From NCBI RefSeq assembly GCF_039521365.1, contig NZ_BAAACF010000001.1, positions 124,001 to 188,000 on the forward strand: a stretch of 64,000 nt of DNA, written 5' to 3'. The position numbers and the translations under genes are program-made. Every line of letters begins with the position of its first letter. Within the stretch, counting starts at the first letter, position 1. Shown here in pieces: positions 1 to 9,568 of the stretch. Under the pieces are notes generated by a model that made no database searches, was not told the origin of the DNA, and worked only from the letters and a program-made list of their open reading frames with translations. This stretch comes from Clostridium_AW malenominatum (GTDB taxonomy: Bacteria; Bacillota; Clostridia; Clostridiales; Clostridiaceae).

Positions 1-1
1 A

Positions 2-577
2 AAGCTTATGACAAGAGATGTAACTATATTAGAGCCAACAACCACAGTAGCTTACGCAGCTCATGTGATTGAAGGAGAGGGCATTCAATTTTGCCCTGTT
101 GTAGAAAATAAAAGGTTAATTGGTGGAGTAAAAAGAGCAGATATTACAAAGGCATTAAGACATGCAGCCAGGCAGCCTAAAGTGGGAGAAAACTTAGATA
201 GCATTGTCATGAAAAAGTTTAAGCGTGAATGGGAAGGGGATCAGATGCATTTTCAAGGAAGAGTTACTTCGGAAATGCTTGATCCAATAGGCACAGCTTC
301 CTGGAGCTCCTTAAATATGCTACTTTCAACCATGGCTATAATTTGTTTATCTGAAGAAGATAGTATTAGCTTATTTGTGGACAATATATCAACTTATTTT
401 ATGAAACCAGTTCAGATGGATACAGATATTGACGCATACGTAACTATAATAGATAGAGGAAAAACCTTTTGCAAGGTAATGGGAAGAAGCTTTTGCAAGG
501 TAGAGATAGATATGTACGATTGTAGGAAAGATATAATTGCCAAGGCTTTTGTTTCAGCGAAAGTTACAAGGAAGTGA
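2..577 (+). CDS. CBS/hotdog-domain protein, C-terminal part (YtoI-like)
   Basis: The reading frame is open from the left edge, so this is the 3' part of a longer gene and the ATG at 8 is probably internal. The visible 190 residues start in the second half of a CBS domain (motif CPVVENKRLIGGVKRADI, about residues 30-47). A hotdog (thioesterase-like) domain follows, containing DPIGTASWSSLNMLLSTMA and ending in a region rich in beta strands. This order matches the C-terminal half of Firmicute DRTGG-CBS-hotdog proteins such as Bacillus YtoI, whose ligand and reaction are not established. The stop lies 4 bp before dnaE, whose ribosome binding site is inside this gene, so the two are probably co-transcribed. 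The family is fairly sure; the function is unknown. Confidence 0.7.
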   Translation, partial: KLMTRDVTILEPTTTVAYAAHVIEGEGIQFCPVVENKRLIGGVKRADITKALRHAARQPKVGENLDSIVMKKFKREWEGDQMHFQGRVTSEMLDPIGTASWSSLNMLLSTMAIICLSEEDSISLFVDNISTYFMKPVQMDTDIDAYVTIIDRGKTFCKVMGRSFCKVEIDMYDCRKDIIAKAFVSAKVTRK

Positions 578-581
578 TACT

Positions 582-3500
582 ATGGAAAATAATTATTCTA
601 AGAAATGGGTTAGTTTGCATCAGCATACAGAATATTCTTTGTTAGATTGTTCAGCAAAGATTAAGGAATTAGTTAAAAGAGCTAAAGAGCTTGGAATGGA
701 AAGCTTAGCTATCACAGATCATGGAGTTTTATATGGGTGTGTGGATTTCTATAAGGCTGCTAAAGCTGAGGGGATTAAGCCCATAATTGGATGTGAAATA
801 TATGTAGTTCCAAAATCTATGGATATAAAAGTTAATGATAGAGACAACGGAATATATCACTTGGTATTACTTGTTAAAAATAAAACAGGATATGAGAATT
901 TAATGAAAATAGCAAGTAAGGCTTCTATTGAAGGTTTCTATTATAAACCTAGAGTTGATCATGATTTTCTAAAGGAAAATAGTGAGGGTTTAATAGCTCT
1001 AAGTGCTTGCTTAGGAGGAGAAATTCAAAGCTATATACTTGATGGAAGAATAAGCAAAGCAGAGGAAACAGCACTAATATATAAAGATATATTTAAGGAA
1101 GGTTTTTATTTAGAGCTACAGTATCATGGGCAAAAGGAACAAATGCAGGTTAACAATGAATTAATTGCCATGTCTAAAAGATTAGATATTCCTTTGGTTG
1201 CCACTAACGACGTGCATTATATTAATAAAGAGGATTATAAACCTCATGATATACTTTTATGTATTCAAACAAATAAAACAGTGGACGAAGAAGAAAGGAT
1301 GAGATATCCTTCAGATGAATTTTATTTAAAATCACCGGAGGAGATGTACAAACTCTTTTCCCATGTACCGGAGGCTCTAGAAAATACTGTTAAAATAGCA
1401 GAGCAGTGTAATTTTCATTATGAGTTTGGTGAGTCAAAACTACCAGTTTTCCCACTGCCTGAGGGTACGGATCATAAGGAATATTTAAAGGAAGTTTGTT
1501 TTCAGGGACTGAAAGATAGATATAAGGAAATAACAAAGGAGTTAGAGGAAAGACTATTATTTGAGCTTAAAATAATAGGAGATATGAATTATGTAGATTA
1601 TTTTCTTATAGTTTGGGATTTTATTAGATTTGCTAAAGAAAAGGGCATAATGACAGGACCAGGAAGGGGTAGTGGTGCAGGGTCAATTGTAGCATATACC
1701 CTAGGAATTACTAAAATAGATCCAATAAAATACGGCCTTATATTTGAAAGGTTTTTAAATCCTGAAAGAATATCTATGCCTGATATTGATAGCGACTTTT
1801 GCTACGAAAGACGTGGAGAGGTCATAGATTATGTAGTAAGCAAGTATGGTTCTGATAATGTATCACAAATAATAACCTTTGGTACTATGGCGGCAAGGGC
1901 GTGTATAAGAGACGTAGGAAGAGCTATGAATTATTCCTATGCTGAGGTAGATAAAATTGCAAAAATGATACCTACAGTACTTAATATTACCATAGATAAG
2001 GCTTTAGAATTAAATTCTGAGTTAAATGACATATACGAAGATGATGAAAGAATTAAAGAATTAATAGATGTAGCAAGAAGGTTAGAGGGATTACCTAGAC
2101 ATACTTCTACTCATGCAGCGGGAGTGGTTATAGCATCTCACCCTTTAGTAGAATACGTACCACTTCAAAAGAATGAAGGTTCCATAGTTACTCAATTTAC
2201 CATGGGTACCCTAGAGGAGCTTGGACTTTTGAAAATGGATTTCTTAGGACTTAGAACTCTTACGGTTATGAGAGATGCAGTAGAGATGATACAGAGCAAT
2301 AGAGGAATCTCTATAAACCTTGATGAGTTAGGATTTGAAGATAAAGAAGTTTATAAAATGATAAGTGAAGGCAAAACCGTAGGGGTGTTCCAATTAGAAT
2401 CTCCTGGAATGACGAGCTTTATGAAGGATCTAAAACCAGATTCCTTAGAAGATATCATAGCAGGTATAAGTCTTTACAGGCCAGGTCCTATGGCGGAAAT
2501 ACCTAAATATATTTCTAATAAGAAGAATACAGATAAGATAGAATATTTGACTCCAATGCTTAAAGATATACTTTCTGTTACTTATGGATGTATGGTTTAT
2601 CAAGAACAGGTTATGGAAATTGTTAGAAGACTAGCTGGATATTCCATGGGAAGAAGTGACTTAGTAAGGCGTGCTATGTCAAAGAAAAAACATGATGTCA
2701 TGGAAGAGGAAAGAAAAAACTTTATTTATGGAATTGTAGATAAAGATGGAAACATAGAGGTTCCAGGATGTATACGTAATGGTATAGATGAAAAAATAGG
2801 AGATAAGATATTTGATTCCATGATGGATTTCGCTTCCTATGCATTTAATAAATCCCATGCTGCGGCTTATGCTGTAGTAGCTTATCAAACAGGATATTTA
2901 ATGAGTTATTATCCTGCTGAATTTATTGCAGCTATGCTAAATAGCGTTATGGGTAACAATGAAAAAGTATCTTATTATGTAAGGTTTGCTAAGGAGAGAG
3001 GCATCGAAGTTTTACCACCAGACATTAATGAAAGCTTTAGTAAGTTTACAGTGAATGGTAATAAAATAAGATTTGGATTAGCTGGAGTAAAGAATGCTGG
3101 AGTAAATGTCATTGACAGTATAGTAAAGGTTAGAGAAAGTAAGGGTAATTTTAAGGATCTTTTAGATTTCTGTAATAAAGCAGATTTAGCTTTTGTCAAC
3201 AAAAGAGCTTTGGAGAGCTTAATTAAAGCGGGAGCCTTTGATAATTTTGGAATTTATAGATCTCAAATGATAGCAGTGTATGAAAAAATACTAGACGGCA
3301 CTAATAACGACAGAAAGAAAAATATAAATGGTCAAATAGATTTATTTACTCAATTTGAAGATACTCCTATAGATATACAATATCCAAGCATCAATGAATT
3401 TCCTAAAAAATATCTCTTAGCTATGGAAAAAGAGATGACAGGACTATATATTTCAGGGCATCCCTTAGAAGAGTTTAATGAAATACTTAACAGCAGATAT

Positions 3501-4079
3501 ATAACAAAAATATCAGATATAGTTATTTCAGAGGGGATCGAAGATGAATTAATTGAAATTGAAAAGAAGGTATTTGACAACCAATCGGTAAAGATAGGTG
3601 GCATATTAACTAGTGTAAGTAAAAAGGTTACCAGAAGCAATGAGATGATGGCTTTTTTGCAGATAGAAGACCTTTATGGTGCTATTGAAGTTATAGTCTT
3701 TCCAAAAATATTAGAAAAGCATAAGGAAATGATAAAAGAAGATGCTACCATACTTATAAAAGGAAGAGTAAGTTTAAGAGAAAGCGAACAGCCTAAAATT
3801 ATATGTGAAGAGGTAGAGCTCTTATCTAAAGAAGAGCTCGTTGAAGAAACTTTCCAAAAAATATTCATTAGAATAACTAGAGAAGAAGAGTTAAGGAACA
3901 CACTAGATTTCTTAAAGGGAACTTCTGCACAATATAAAGGCAATATACCTATTTATATATATGTGGAAGAAACCAAGAAAAAATATGAATTTAATAAAGA
4001 GCTTTGGACAAATGGTCATAGAAACTTTATTAATCTTTTAAAGTCTAATTTTGGAGAAGATAATGTAAAAACTATTTAG
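582..4079 (+). CDS. dnaE: DNA polymerase III alpha subunit DnaE
   Basis: Replicative DNA polymerase of the C family, 1165 residues, a normal length for DnaE1-type subunits. An N-terminal PHP domain carries the HQH motif at residues 13-15 and TDHG near 45-48. The palm domain shows GPGRGSGAGS near 359 and the catalytic acids in PDIDSDF near 400. The beta-clamp/HhH region follows, and near residue 1000 an OB-fold begins (KIGGILTSVSKK). I chose ATG 582 over the upstream in-frame start at 537 because AAGGAAG lies just before it and the protein then begins at the conserved N-terminus. In Clostridium this gene commonly precedes pfkA and pyk, as here. A stem-loop follows the stop. Identification is secure. 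Confidence 0.97.
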   Translation: MENNYSKKWVSLHQHTEYSLLDCSAKIKELVKRAKELGMESLAITDHGVLYGCVDFYKAAKAEGIKPIIGCEIYVVPKSMDIKVNDRDNGIYHLVLLVKNKTGYENLMKIASKASIEGFYYKPRVDHDFLKENSEGLIALSACLGGEIQSYILDGRISKAEETALIYKDIFKEGFYLELQYHGQKEQMQVNNELIAMSKRLDIPLVATNDVHYINKEDYKPHDILLCIQTNKTVDEEERMRYPSDEFYLKSPEEMYKLFSHVPEALENTVKIAEQCNFHYEFGESKLPVFPLPEGTDHKEYLKEVCFQGLKDRYKEITKELEERLLFELKIIGDMNYVDYFLIVWDFIRFAKEKGIMTGPGRGSGAGSIVAYTLGITKIDPIKYGLIFERFLNPERISMPDIDSDFCYERRGEVIDYVVSKYGSDNVSQIITFGTMAARACIRDVGRAMNYSYAEVDKIAKMIPTVLNITIDKALELNSELNDIYEDDERIKELIDVARRLEGLPRHTSTHAAGVVIASHPLVEYVPLQKNEGSIVTQFTMGTLEELGLLKMDFLGLRTLTVMRDAVEMIQSNRGISINLDELGFEDKEVYKMISEGKTVGVFQLESPGMTSFMKDLKPDSLEDIIAGISLYRPGPMAEIPKYISNKKNTDKIEYLTPMLKDILSVTYGCMVYQEQVMEIVRRLAGYSMGRSDLVRRAMSKKKHDVMEEERKNFIYGIVDKDGNIEVPGCIRNGIDEKIGDKIFDSMMDFASYAFNKSHAAAYAVVAYQTGYLMSYYPAEFIAAMLNSVMGNNEKVSYYVRFAKERGIEVLPPDINESFSKFTVNGNKIRFGLAGVKNAGVNVIDSIVKVRESKGNFKDLLDFCNKADLAFVNKRALESLIKAGAFDNFGIYRSQMIAVYEKILDGTNNDRKKNINGQIDLFTQFEDTPIDIQYPSINEFPKKYLLAMEKEMTGLYISGHPLEEFNEILNSRYITKISDIVISEGIEDELIEIEKKVFDNQSVKIGGILTSVSKKVTRSNEMMAFLQIEDLYGAIEVIVFPKILEKHKEMIKEDATILIKGRVSLRESEQPKIICEEVELLSKEELVEETFQKIFIRITREEELRNTLDFLKGTSAQYKGNIPIYIYVEETKKKYEFNKELWTNGHRNFINLLKSNFGEDNVKTI

Positions 4080-4103
4080 CATTTTTAATTGAATATTTAT
4101 CAT

Positions 4104-4163
4104 AAAAATAAACAAAATATTAGAAGAAAATCATTATTTCTTTCTAATACTTTGTTTATTTTT
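4104..4163 (+). terminator. Rho-independent terminator after dnaE
   Basis: A long AT-rich stem (AAACAAAATATTAGAAGAAA against TTTCTTTCTAATACTTTGTT) with a short loop is followed by a T-rich run. It separates dnaE from pfkA. Confidence 0.75.
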
Positions 4164-4250
4164 TATTTAATGTATATAGCCATTGCACATTTAACAGATT
4201 TTTATTAAAATTAATAGTATATAGATTTTTTATATCCTTGCAAAAGATGT

Positions 4251-4267
4251 GGGACAAAAATTGTCCC
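4251..4267 (+). promoter_or_regulatory. 17-bp palindrome in the pfkA leader
   Basis: The perfect inverted repeat GGGACAA-AAA-TTGTCCC ends 29 bp before the pfkA start codon and 13 bp before its ribosome binding site. It could be an operator or a small mRNA hairpin. No binding protein can be assigned from sequence alone. Confidence 0.45.
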
Positions 4268-4296
4268 TGTGGTCAAAAAATGGAGGAGGTATAATT

Positions 4297-5256
4297 ATGA
4301 AAAAAATTGCGGTTTTAACTAGTGGTGGAGATGCTCCAGGAATGAATGCTGCAATAAGAGCAGTAGTTAGGACTGGATTAGATAAAGGCTTAACTGTAAT
4401 GGGAATACAAAGAGGCTTTAGTGGTCTTATAAATGGAGAAATATTTCAAATGGAAAGAAGAAGTGTTTCTGATATTATACAAAGAGGTGGCACCATATTA
4501 AGAACTGCAAGAAGTGATGAATTTAGGACAGAAGCAGGTCAAAAGAAAGCTGCTACTATTTTAAATACCTTTGGCATAGATGGTTTAGTAGTAATTGGTG
4601 GTGACGGTTCCTTCCATGGTGCACAAGCCTTATCCAAGTATGGAATTAAGACCATAGGGATACCTGGAACAATTGATAACGACTTAGCTTATACAGATTT
4701 TACTATAGGTTTTGACACCTCAGTAAACACAGTATTAGACGCTATAAATAAACTAAGAGATACTTCTACTTCTCATGAAAGAGTTAGTGTTATAGAAGTT
4801 ATGGGGAGAAATTGCGGCGACATAGCTCTTTACTCAGGACTTGCAGGTGGTGCTGAAAGTGTAATAATACCAGAGAAAGGGTATAATAGTAATGAACTTT
4901 GCAAAATGATTCTGGAAGGAAAACTGAGAGGAAAGATGCACAACTTAATTATCGTTGCTGAAGGCGTAGGCGGAGCAAATGAAATAGCTCAAAAAATTGA
5001 AGAAGTGACTGGAATTGGAGCAAGAGCAACGGTGCTCGGTCATATTCAAAGAGGTGGAAGCCCAACTGCTAATGATAGAATATTAGCATCTAGATTAGGA
5101 TATAGAGCTGTAGAATTACTTATAGAAGGAAAATCCTCTACTGTAGTAGGTGTAAGGGGTGGCAAGGTCATAGATATGGATATAAATGAGGCCTTAGCTA
5201 TGGAAGCTAAATTTGATGAAGAATTATATTTAATTGGAGAGGCATTATCTTATTAA
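4297..5256 (+). CDS. pfkA: 6-phosphofructokinase (ATP-dependent)
   Basis: Phosphorylates fructose 6-phosphate to fructose 1,6-bisphosphate, the committed step of glycolysis, in the cytoplasm. The 319 residues match bacterial PfkA. Visible motifs are the N-terminal TSGGDAPGMNAAIR, the ATP-binding GGDGSFHGA near residue 101, the catalytic GTIDND near 125 and the fructose-6-phosphate site GHIQRGGSP near 249. An upstream in-frame start at 4249 was rejected because GGAGGAGG sits directly before ATG 4297. The gene forms an operon with pyk 27 bp downstream, a standard clostridial arrangement. A 17-bp palindrome lies in the leader. Confidence 0.98.
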   Translation: MKKIAVLTSGGDAPGMNAAIRAVVRTGLDKGLTVMGIQRGFSGLINGEIFQMERRSVSDIIQRGGTILRTARSDEFRTEAGQKKAATILNTFGIDGLVVIGGDGSFHGAQALSKYGIKTIGIPGTIDNDLAYTDFTIGFDTSVNTVLDAINKLRDTSTSHERVSVIEVMGRNCGDIALYSGLAGGAESVIIPEKGYNSNELCKMILEGKLRGKMHNLIIVAEGVGGANEIAQKIEEVTGIGARATVLGHIQRGGSPTANDRILASRLGYRAVELLIEGKSSTVVGVRGGKVIDMDINEALAMEAKFDEELYLIGEALSY

Positions 5257-5283
5257 TATTTATAAACTTTAGGAGGTTTTATT

Positions 5284-7041
5284 ATGCAAAAAACAAAGAT
5301 GGTTTTTACAATTGGCCCTGCAAGTGACAAAGAAGAGGTTTTAACGGAGTTAATTAAGGCTGGTATGAATGCTGCTAGACTGAACTTTTCTCATGGAAGT
5401 CACGAAGAGCATAAAAAGAGAATAGATTTAGTTAAGAAATTAAATAGTAAATTAAAAACTCATATCGCAATTATATTAGATACTAAAGGACCAGAAATAA
5501 GAACAGGCAATTTTAATCAGGACAAAATTGAGCTAATTGAAGGAAATAAGTTTACAATTTATTGTGGAGAAGAAATATTAGGGGATAATACTAAGTGCTC
5601 TATTACATACGATAGTTTACATGAAGATGTAAAAGCTGGAGATATGATACTAATTGACGATGGATTAGTTGGGCTAGAAGTAGAAAAAGTAGAAGATAAT
5701 AAAATCCATTGTGTAATAAAAAATAGCGGTTTTGTTTCAAATCATAAGGGCGTAAATGTACCAGGTGTAGCTACTTCATTACCATCTCTTACAGAAAAGG
5801 ACAAGAGCGACTTAAAATTTGGTTGTGAAAATGAAATTGATATGATTGCAGCTTCCTTTATAAGAAAAGCATCAGACGTATTAGCTATAAGAAAGGTTAT
5901 AGAACAAAACAACGGAAAAGATATTCAAATTTTCTCCAAGATAGAAAATCATGAAGGGGTAGAAAATATAGATGAAATCATTCAGTTCTCTGATGGAATA
6001 ATGGTAGCAAGAGGAGACTTAGGAGTAGAAATTCCAATTGAGCAAGTTCCAATTGTTCAAAAGATGATAATTGAAAAATGTAACAAGGCAGGAAAGGCAG
6101 TTATAACTGCGACACAAATGCTTGATTCCATGATGAGGAATCCAAGACCAACAAGAGCTGAAGCATCCGACGTTGCCAATGCAATTTTTGATGGTACGGA
6201 TGCTATTATGTTAAGCGGTGAAAGTGCAGGAGGAAAATATCCTGTAGAAGCTGCTAAAACTATGGCAAGGATTGCAAAGACTGCAGAAGAAAAAATAGAT
6301 TATGATTTAATACTTGCAAAGAAGAGGGAAGCACATGTGCTGAATGTAGCAAATGCTATTAGTATAGCAACATGCACTACAGCAGCGGAATTAAATGCAT
6401 CAGCTATAATAACTGCTACACAAAGTGGATACACAGCAAGAATGGTTTCAAAATATAGACCAGCATGCCCGGTAATTGCTGTTACTCCAAGCGAAAGTGT
6501 TGCTAGAAAGCTAGCCCTCAACTGGGGAGTGTTTCCTATACTTGCTGAACAATATGCATCTACGGATGAACTTATAGAAAAATCTGTAGAAAAATCTTTA
6601 GAATCTGGTTTTGTAAATAAAGGTGATTTAGTGGTTATAGCAGCAGGTATTCCAGCAAGCTATTCCGGAACGACAAATATGTTAAAGGTTCATGTAGTTG
6701 GAGATATTTTAGTGCAAGGAAGAGGTTCAGGAGTAAAGCATGGCTATGGAACAGTAAAGATAGTAAATAACCCTAGAGAAGCTAGGAATGAAGTGCAAAA
6801 TGGAGATATTTTAGTAATAAAGGATTCTGATATAGAATATGTTTCGGTTTTAGATAGAGTAGGTGGAGTAATAGCTGAGACAGGAGGGCTTACTTCTCAC
6901 TTAGCTATTGAATGTATAACTCGTGAGATACCTTTTATTTGTAGTGCAGGAGGAGCAATGAAAGTATTAAAGAATGGTTCCTATGTAACTATGGATGTGA
7001 GAAGAGGAATTATTTATAACGGCAGAGTGTCAATATCATAA
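5284..7041 (+). CDS. pyk: Pyruvate kinase with C-terminal PEP-utiliser domain
   Basis: Converts phosphoenolpyruvate and ADP to pyruvate and ATP, the last step of glycolysis. The 585 residues exceed the classic length of about 470 because a PEP-utilising mobile domain is appended; its GGLTSHLAIE motif lies near residue 535, as in Bacillus-type enzymes. Catalytic motifs include TKGPEIRTG, IFSKIENHEG, MVARGDLGVEIP and TATQMLDSM. AGGAGG precedes the ATG at suitable spacing. It is the second gene of the pfkA operon and ends at a strong terminator whose stem starts right after the stop codon. Whether the extra domain is catalytically active here cannot be judged from sequence. Confidence 0.98.
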   Translation: MQKTKMVFTIGPASDKEEVLTELIKAGMNAARLNFSHGSHEEHKKRIDLVKKLNSKLKTHIAIILDTKGPEIRTGNFNQDKIELIEGNKFTIYCGEEILGDNTKCSITYDSLHEDVKAGDMILIDDGLVGLEVEKVEDNKIHCVIKNSGFVSNHKGVNVPGVATSLPSLTEKDKSDLKFGCENEIDMIAASFIRKASDVLAIRKVIEQNNGKDIQIFSKIENHEGVENIDEIIQFSDGIMVARGDLGVEIPIEQVPIVQKMIIEKCNKAGKAVITATQMLDSMMRNPRPTRAEASDVANAIFDGTDAIMLSGESAGGKYPVEAAKTMARIAKTAEEKIDYDLILAKKREAHVLNVANAISIATCTTAAELNASAIITATQSGYTARMVSKYRPACPVIAVTPSESVARKLALNWGVFPILAEQYASTDELIEKSVEKSLESGFVNKGDLVVIAAGIPASYSGTTNMLKVHVVGDILVQGRGSGVKHGYGTVKIVNNPREARNEVQNGDILVIKDSDIEYVSVLDRVGGVIAETGGLTSHLAIECITREIPFICSAGGAMKVLKNGSYVTMDVRRGIIYNGRVSIS

Positions 7042-7071
7042 AAGAAGCACCTAAGCAGGTGCTTCTTTTTA
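7042..7071 (+). terminator. Rho-independent terminator of pfkA-pyk
   Basis: An 11-bp perfect stem (AAGAAGCACCT / AGGTGCTTCTT) with a 4-nt loop is followed by TTTTTA. Confidence 0.93.
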
Positions 7072-7127
7072 TATACTATGATAATATATGTTTTATACGA
7101 TTAAATTAATTAGGGGGATGACATTAA

Positions 7128-8021
7128 TTGAGTAAAGTTAAAGGGATATTTTTCGCAATGTTTTCATCAGCGGCTTTTGGTCTAATGCCTATACTAGCTA
7201 AATTTGCTTATAAATATGGTATAAATTCCATTACCCTAGTTTTTCTTAGATTCTTTTTTGCATGGATAGTAATACTTCCTATATTAATGTGGAGAAAGAC
7301 GGATTTGAAATTAACAAAGAAGGAGTTAATTGCAGTAGGTTTTACAGGAATATTTACTTATGGAGCTACTTCTCTTATGCTATTTATATCATTTAGTTAT
7401 ATTTCTGGTGGACTGGCTATGACTATGCATTTTATTTATCCTGTAGTGGTAACCTTAATATCCATAATATTTTTTAAGGAGAAATTATACTGGAAAAAGG
7501 CAATTGCATTAATTCTCTCCTCCATTGGTGTATTTTTACTTGTGTATAATGGAGAAATTCAGTTGAATTTTGCTGGTGTATTTTTTGCTATGGTATCAGG
7601 AATATCCTATTCTTTATACATAGTAAGTATAGATAGAAGTTCACTTAGAAATATAGATAGCTTTAAGCTTACCTTTTACCTGTCTATAGCGGCATCCATT
7701 TCTATTTTTATTTTTGGAAAAAGCACAGGTGATTTAAATTTAAAATTAGATTTTAGATGTTATGTACTGGCCCTTTTAATCGCTATAATAGCTACAGTTA
7801 TAGCAGCAACTGTTTTTCAAATTGGAATAAAGATAATCGGTGCATCCAATGCTTCTATACTTAGTACATTTGAACCTACAGTAAGTATGATACTTGGGGT
7901 TATAGTTTTAAAGGAGGTTGTAAACTTTAAAATTATAATAGGATGTATTTTAATTTTATCATCGGTAATACTTATTGCTAAGGCTTATTCAAAAGATACG
8001 GAGTTGTTGGAAAATGAATAA
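7128..8021 (+). CDS. EamA/DMT-family transporter
   Basis: A 297-residue inner-membrane protein of the drug/metabolite transporter superfamily, with about ten hydrophobic segments forming two EamA repeats. The second repeat begins near residue 150 with FAGVFFAMVSGISYSLYIV. The start is TTG 7128 behind AGGGGG. The nearby ATG at 7118 leads to a stop after five codons and is not used for this frame. Members export or import amino acids, nucleosides or drugs, and the substrate is not readable from sequence. The 3' end overlaps the Crp/Fnr-type regulator by 8 bp, so the two are co-transcribed and may be functionally linked. Confidence 0.85.
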   Translation: MSKVKGIFFAMFSSAAFGLMPILAKFAYKYGINSITLVFLRFFFAWIVILPILMWRKTDLKLTKKELIAVGFTGIFTYGATSLMLFISFSYISGGLAMTMHFIYPVVVTLISIIFFKEKLYWKKAIALILSSIGVFLLVYNGEIQLNFAGVFFAMVSGISYSLYIVSIDRSSLRNIDSFKLTFYLSIAASISIFIFGKSTGDLNLKLDFRCYVLALLIAIIATVIAATVFQIGIKIIGASNASILSTFEPTVSMILGVIVLKEVVNFKIIIGCILILSSVILIAKAYSKDTELLENE

Positions 8022-8703
8022 TTCATTGGAAAAAAGTATTTTAACTATAGAAATATTTAAAGATTTAAAGAAAGAACATGTTACTTTCTTAGTTAACTCT
8101 TCTAGCATAATAGAGTTAAAAAAGGGAGAGGTATTATTTAGTGAGAGAGAAATGGTGGATAATATTTATATAGTGTTGAAGGGGAAGGTGACACTCTACA
8201 GGCTATCAGAGGTGGGACAAAAGAGAATAATATATATTTTAAATAAGGGCGAAGTAATAAATGAAGTTATCTTCGATGATTTACCTGCTTCTATAAATTG
8301 TGAGGGATTTGAAGACAGTAAAATACTATCCTTTAACAAAAAGTGTTTTTTAAAAGTAATGGAAGAGGATTTTGAGTTTACTAAGTCTATATTATATTCC
8401 ATGGGAAGGAAGATAAGAAGATTATATAGGCAGCTTAAAAATGCAGTTCCTATTAAAATGGATAAAAAACTAGCTGCAAAGCTTTGGAAATTAAGCAAAG
8501 ACTATGGAGTAGAGACTGAAGGGGGGACTCTTATTAATTTAGATATAACAGTAACTTATCTTGCAGATATGCTGGGAAGTAGTAGAGAAACCATATCAAG
8601 ATGCATAAGTAATTTTGAGAAGGATGGGTTAATAGAGTTTAAGGGAAGAAAAATAGTTATAAAAGACAGAAATGTTCTTTCAATGTATTTTAGAGGAGTG
8701 TGA
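8014..8703 (+). CDS. Crp/Fnr-family transcriptional regulator
   Basis: A 229-residue regulator. The N-terminal half is a cyclic-nucleotide-binding-type beta-barrel (GEVLFSEREMVDNIYIVLKG, about residues 40-60). The C-terminal half is a Crp-type winged helix with the recognition helix in GSSRETISRCISNFEKDG near residue 185. No cysteine cluster typical of oxygen-sensing Fnr is present. I set the start at ATG 8014 because it gives the conserved family N-terminus and only a short overlap with the upstream transporter gene. The gene ends in a terminator overlapping its stop and lies 82 bp upstream of the FNT-asrABC operon, so control of sulfite reduction is plausible but only inferred. Confidence 0.88.
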   Translation: MNNSLEKSILTIEIFKDLKKEHVTFLVNSSSIIELKKGEVLFSEREMVDNIYIVLKGKVTLYRLSEVGQKRIIYILNKGEVINEVIFDDLPASINCEGFEDSKILSFNKKCFLKVMEEDFEFTKSILYSMGRKIRRLYRQLKNAVPIKMDKKLAAKLWKLSKDYGVETEGGTLINLDITVTYLADMLGSSRETISRCISNFEKDGLIEFKGRKIVIKDRNVLSMYFRGV

Positions 8704-8724
8704 TAGAAATCACATTCTTTTTTT
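8696..8724 (+). terminator. Terminator overlapping the Crp/Fnr stop codon
   Basis: A 9-bp stem (GAGTGTGAT / ATCACATTC, one G-U pair) with a 4-nt loop is followed by a seven-T run. The 5' arm contains the stop codon. Confidence 0.85.
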
Positions 8725-8784
8725 ATTGTCTATGTTATTTTATTGTTATAAGTTCTAATTCAGTAAGTATAGGAGGAGCATGGA

Positions 8785-9567
8785 ATGTTTAGTGAAGAAA
8801 TTAACAAACTAGCAAATGTATCACAAAAAAAATCAGATTTATTAAAGGAAAGTAAAACAAAATATATATTAGCGTCAATGCTGGCGGGAATATATGTGGG
8901 TTTTGGAATATTGTTAATTTTTACCATAGGAGGAATCCTTTCCTCAACAAATTCACCTGCTACTAAAATAGTTATGGGGGTAGCCTTTGGAATAGCCTTA
9001 AGTTTAGTACTCGTAGCAGGATCGGAGTTATTTACAGGCAATAATCTTATTATGACAGTAGGAGCTTTAGAGAAGAAAGTATCTTGGAAAGAAGCTGTGA
9101 ATATATGGATATTTAGTTTCGTAGGAAATCTTTTAGGCTCTGTCTTACTTGCATGGATGTTTTCTTATTCTGGATTATGGAGCGGTAATGTAGGTAATTT
9201 TATAGTAAAAGCCACTGCTGGGAAAATGTCAGCACCTTTTGGACAACTATTTATAAGGGGTATTTTATGTAATATGTTAGTTTGCCTTGCAGTATGGTGC
9301 TTCCTTAAATTAAAAGAAGAAGGGGCAAAATTAATAATGATATTTTGGTGCTTATTTGCCTTTATAACTACAGGCTTTGAGCATAGTGTAGCTAACATGA
9401 CACTACTTTCAGTAGCTTTAATGATACCTCATGGAGGTGAGGTTACCTTAGGAGGATTTATGAACAACATGATTCCTGTTACCTTAGGTAATTTCATAGG
9501 AGGAGCCTTATTTATAGGATGGACATACTGGTATATAAGCAAAAAGAAAGTTAAAGGAGGAGCGTAA
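8785..9567 (+). CDS. Formate/nitrite-transporter family channel, probable hydrosulfide channel
   Basis: A 260-residue FNT-family integral membrane protein with about six helices and the family regions GSELFTGNNLIM (near residue 75) and GNLLGSVLLAW (near 113). FNT pores carry small monovalent anions such as formate, nitrite or HS-. The stop is 1 bp before asrA, giving the order FNT-asrA-asrB-asrC. In Clostridioides difficile an FNT member linked to asrABC is a characterised hydrosulfide channel. By that precedent this protein probably exports HS- made by the sulfite reductase. It could instead import sulfite or nitrite. AGGAGGAGC precedes the ATG. Confidence 0.88.
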   Translation: MFSEEINKLANVSQKKSDLLKESKTKYILASMLAGIYVGFGILLIFTIGGILSSTNSPATKIVMGVAFGIALSLVLVAGSELFTGNNLIMTVGALEKKVSWKEAVNIWIFSFVGNLLGSVLLAWMFSYSGLWSGNVGNFIVKATAGKMSAPFGQLFIRGILCNMLVCLAVWCFLKLKEEGAKLIMIFWCLFAFITTGFEHSVANMTLLSVALMIPHGGEVTLGGFMNNMIPVTLGNFIGGALFIGWTYWYISKKKVKGGA

Positions 9568-9568
9568 A

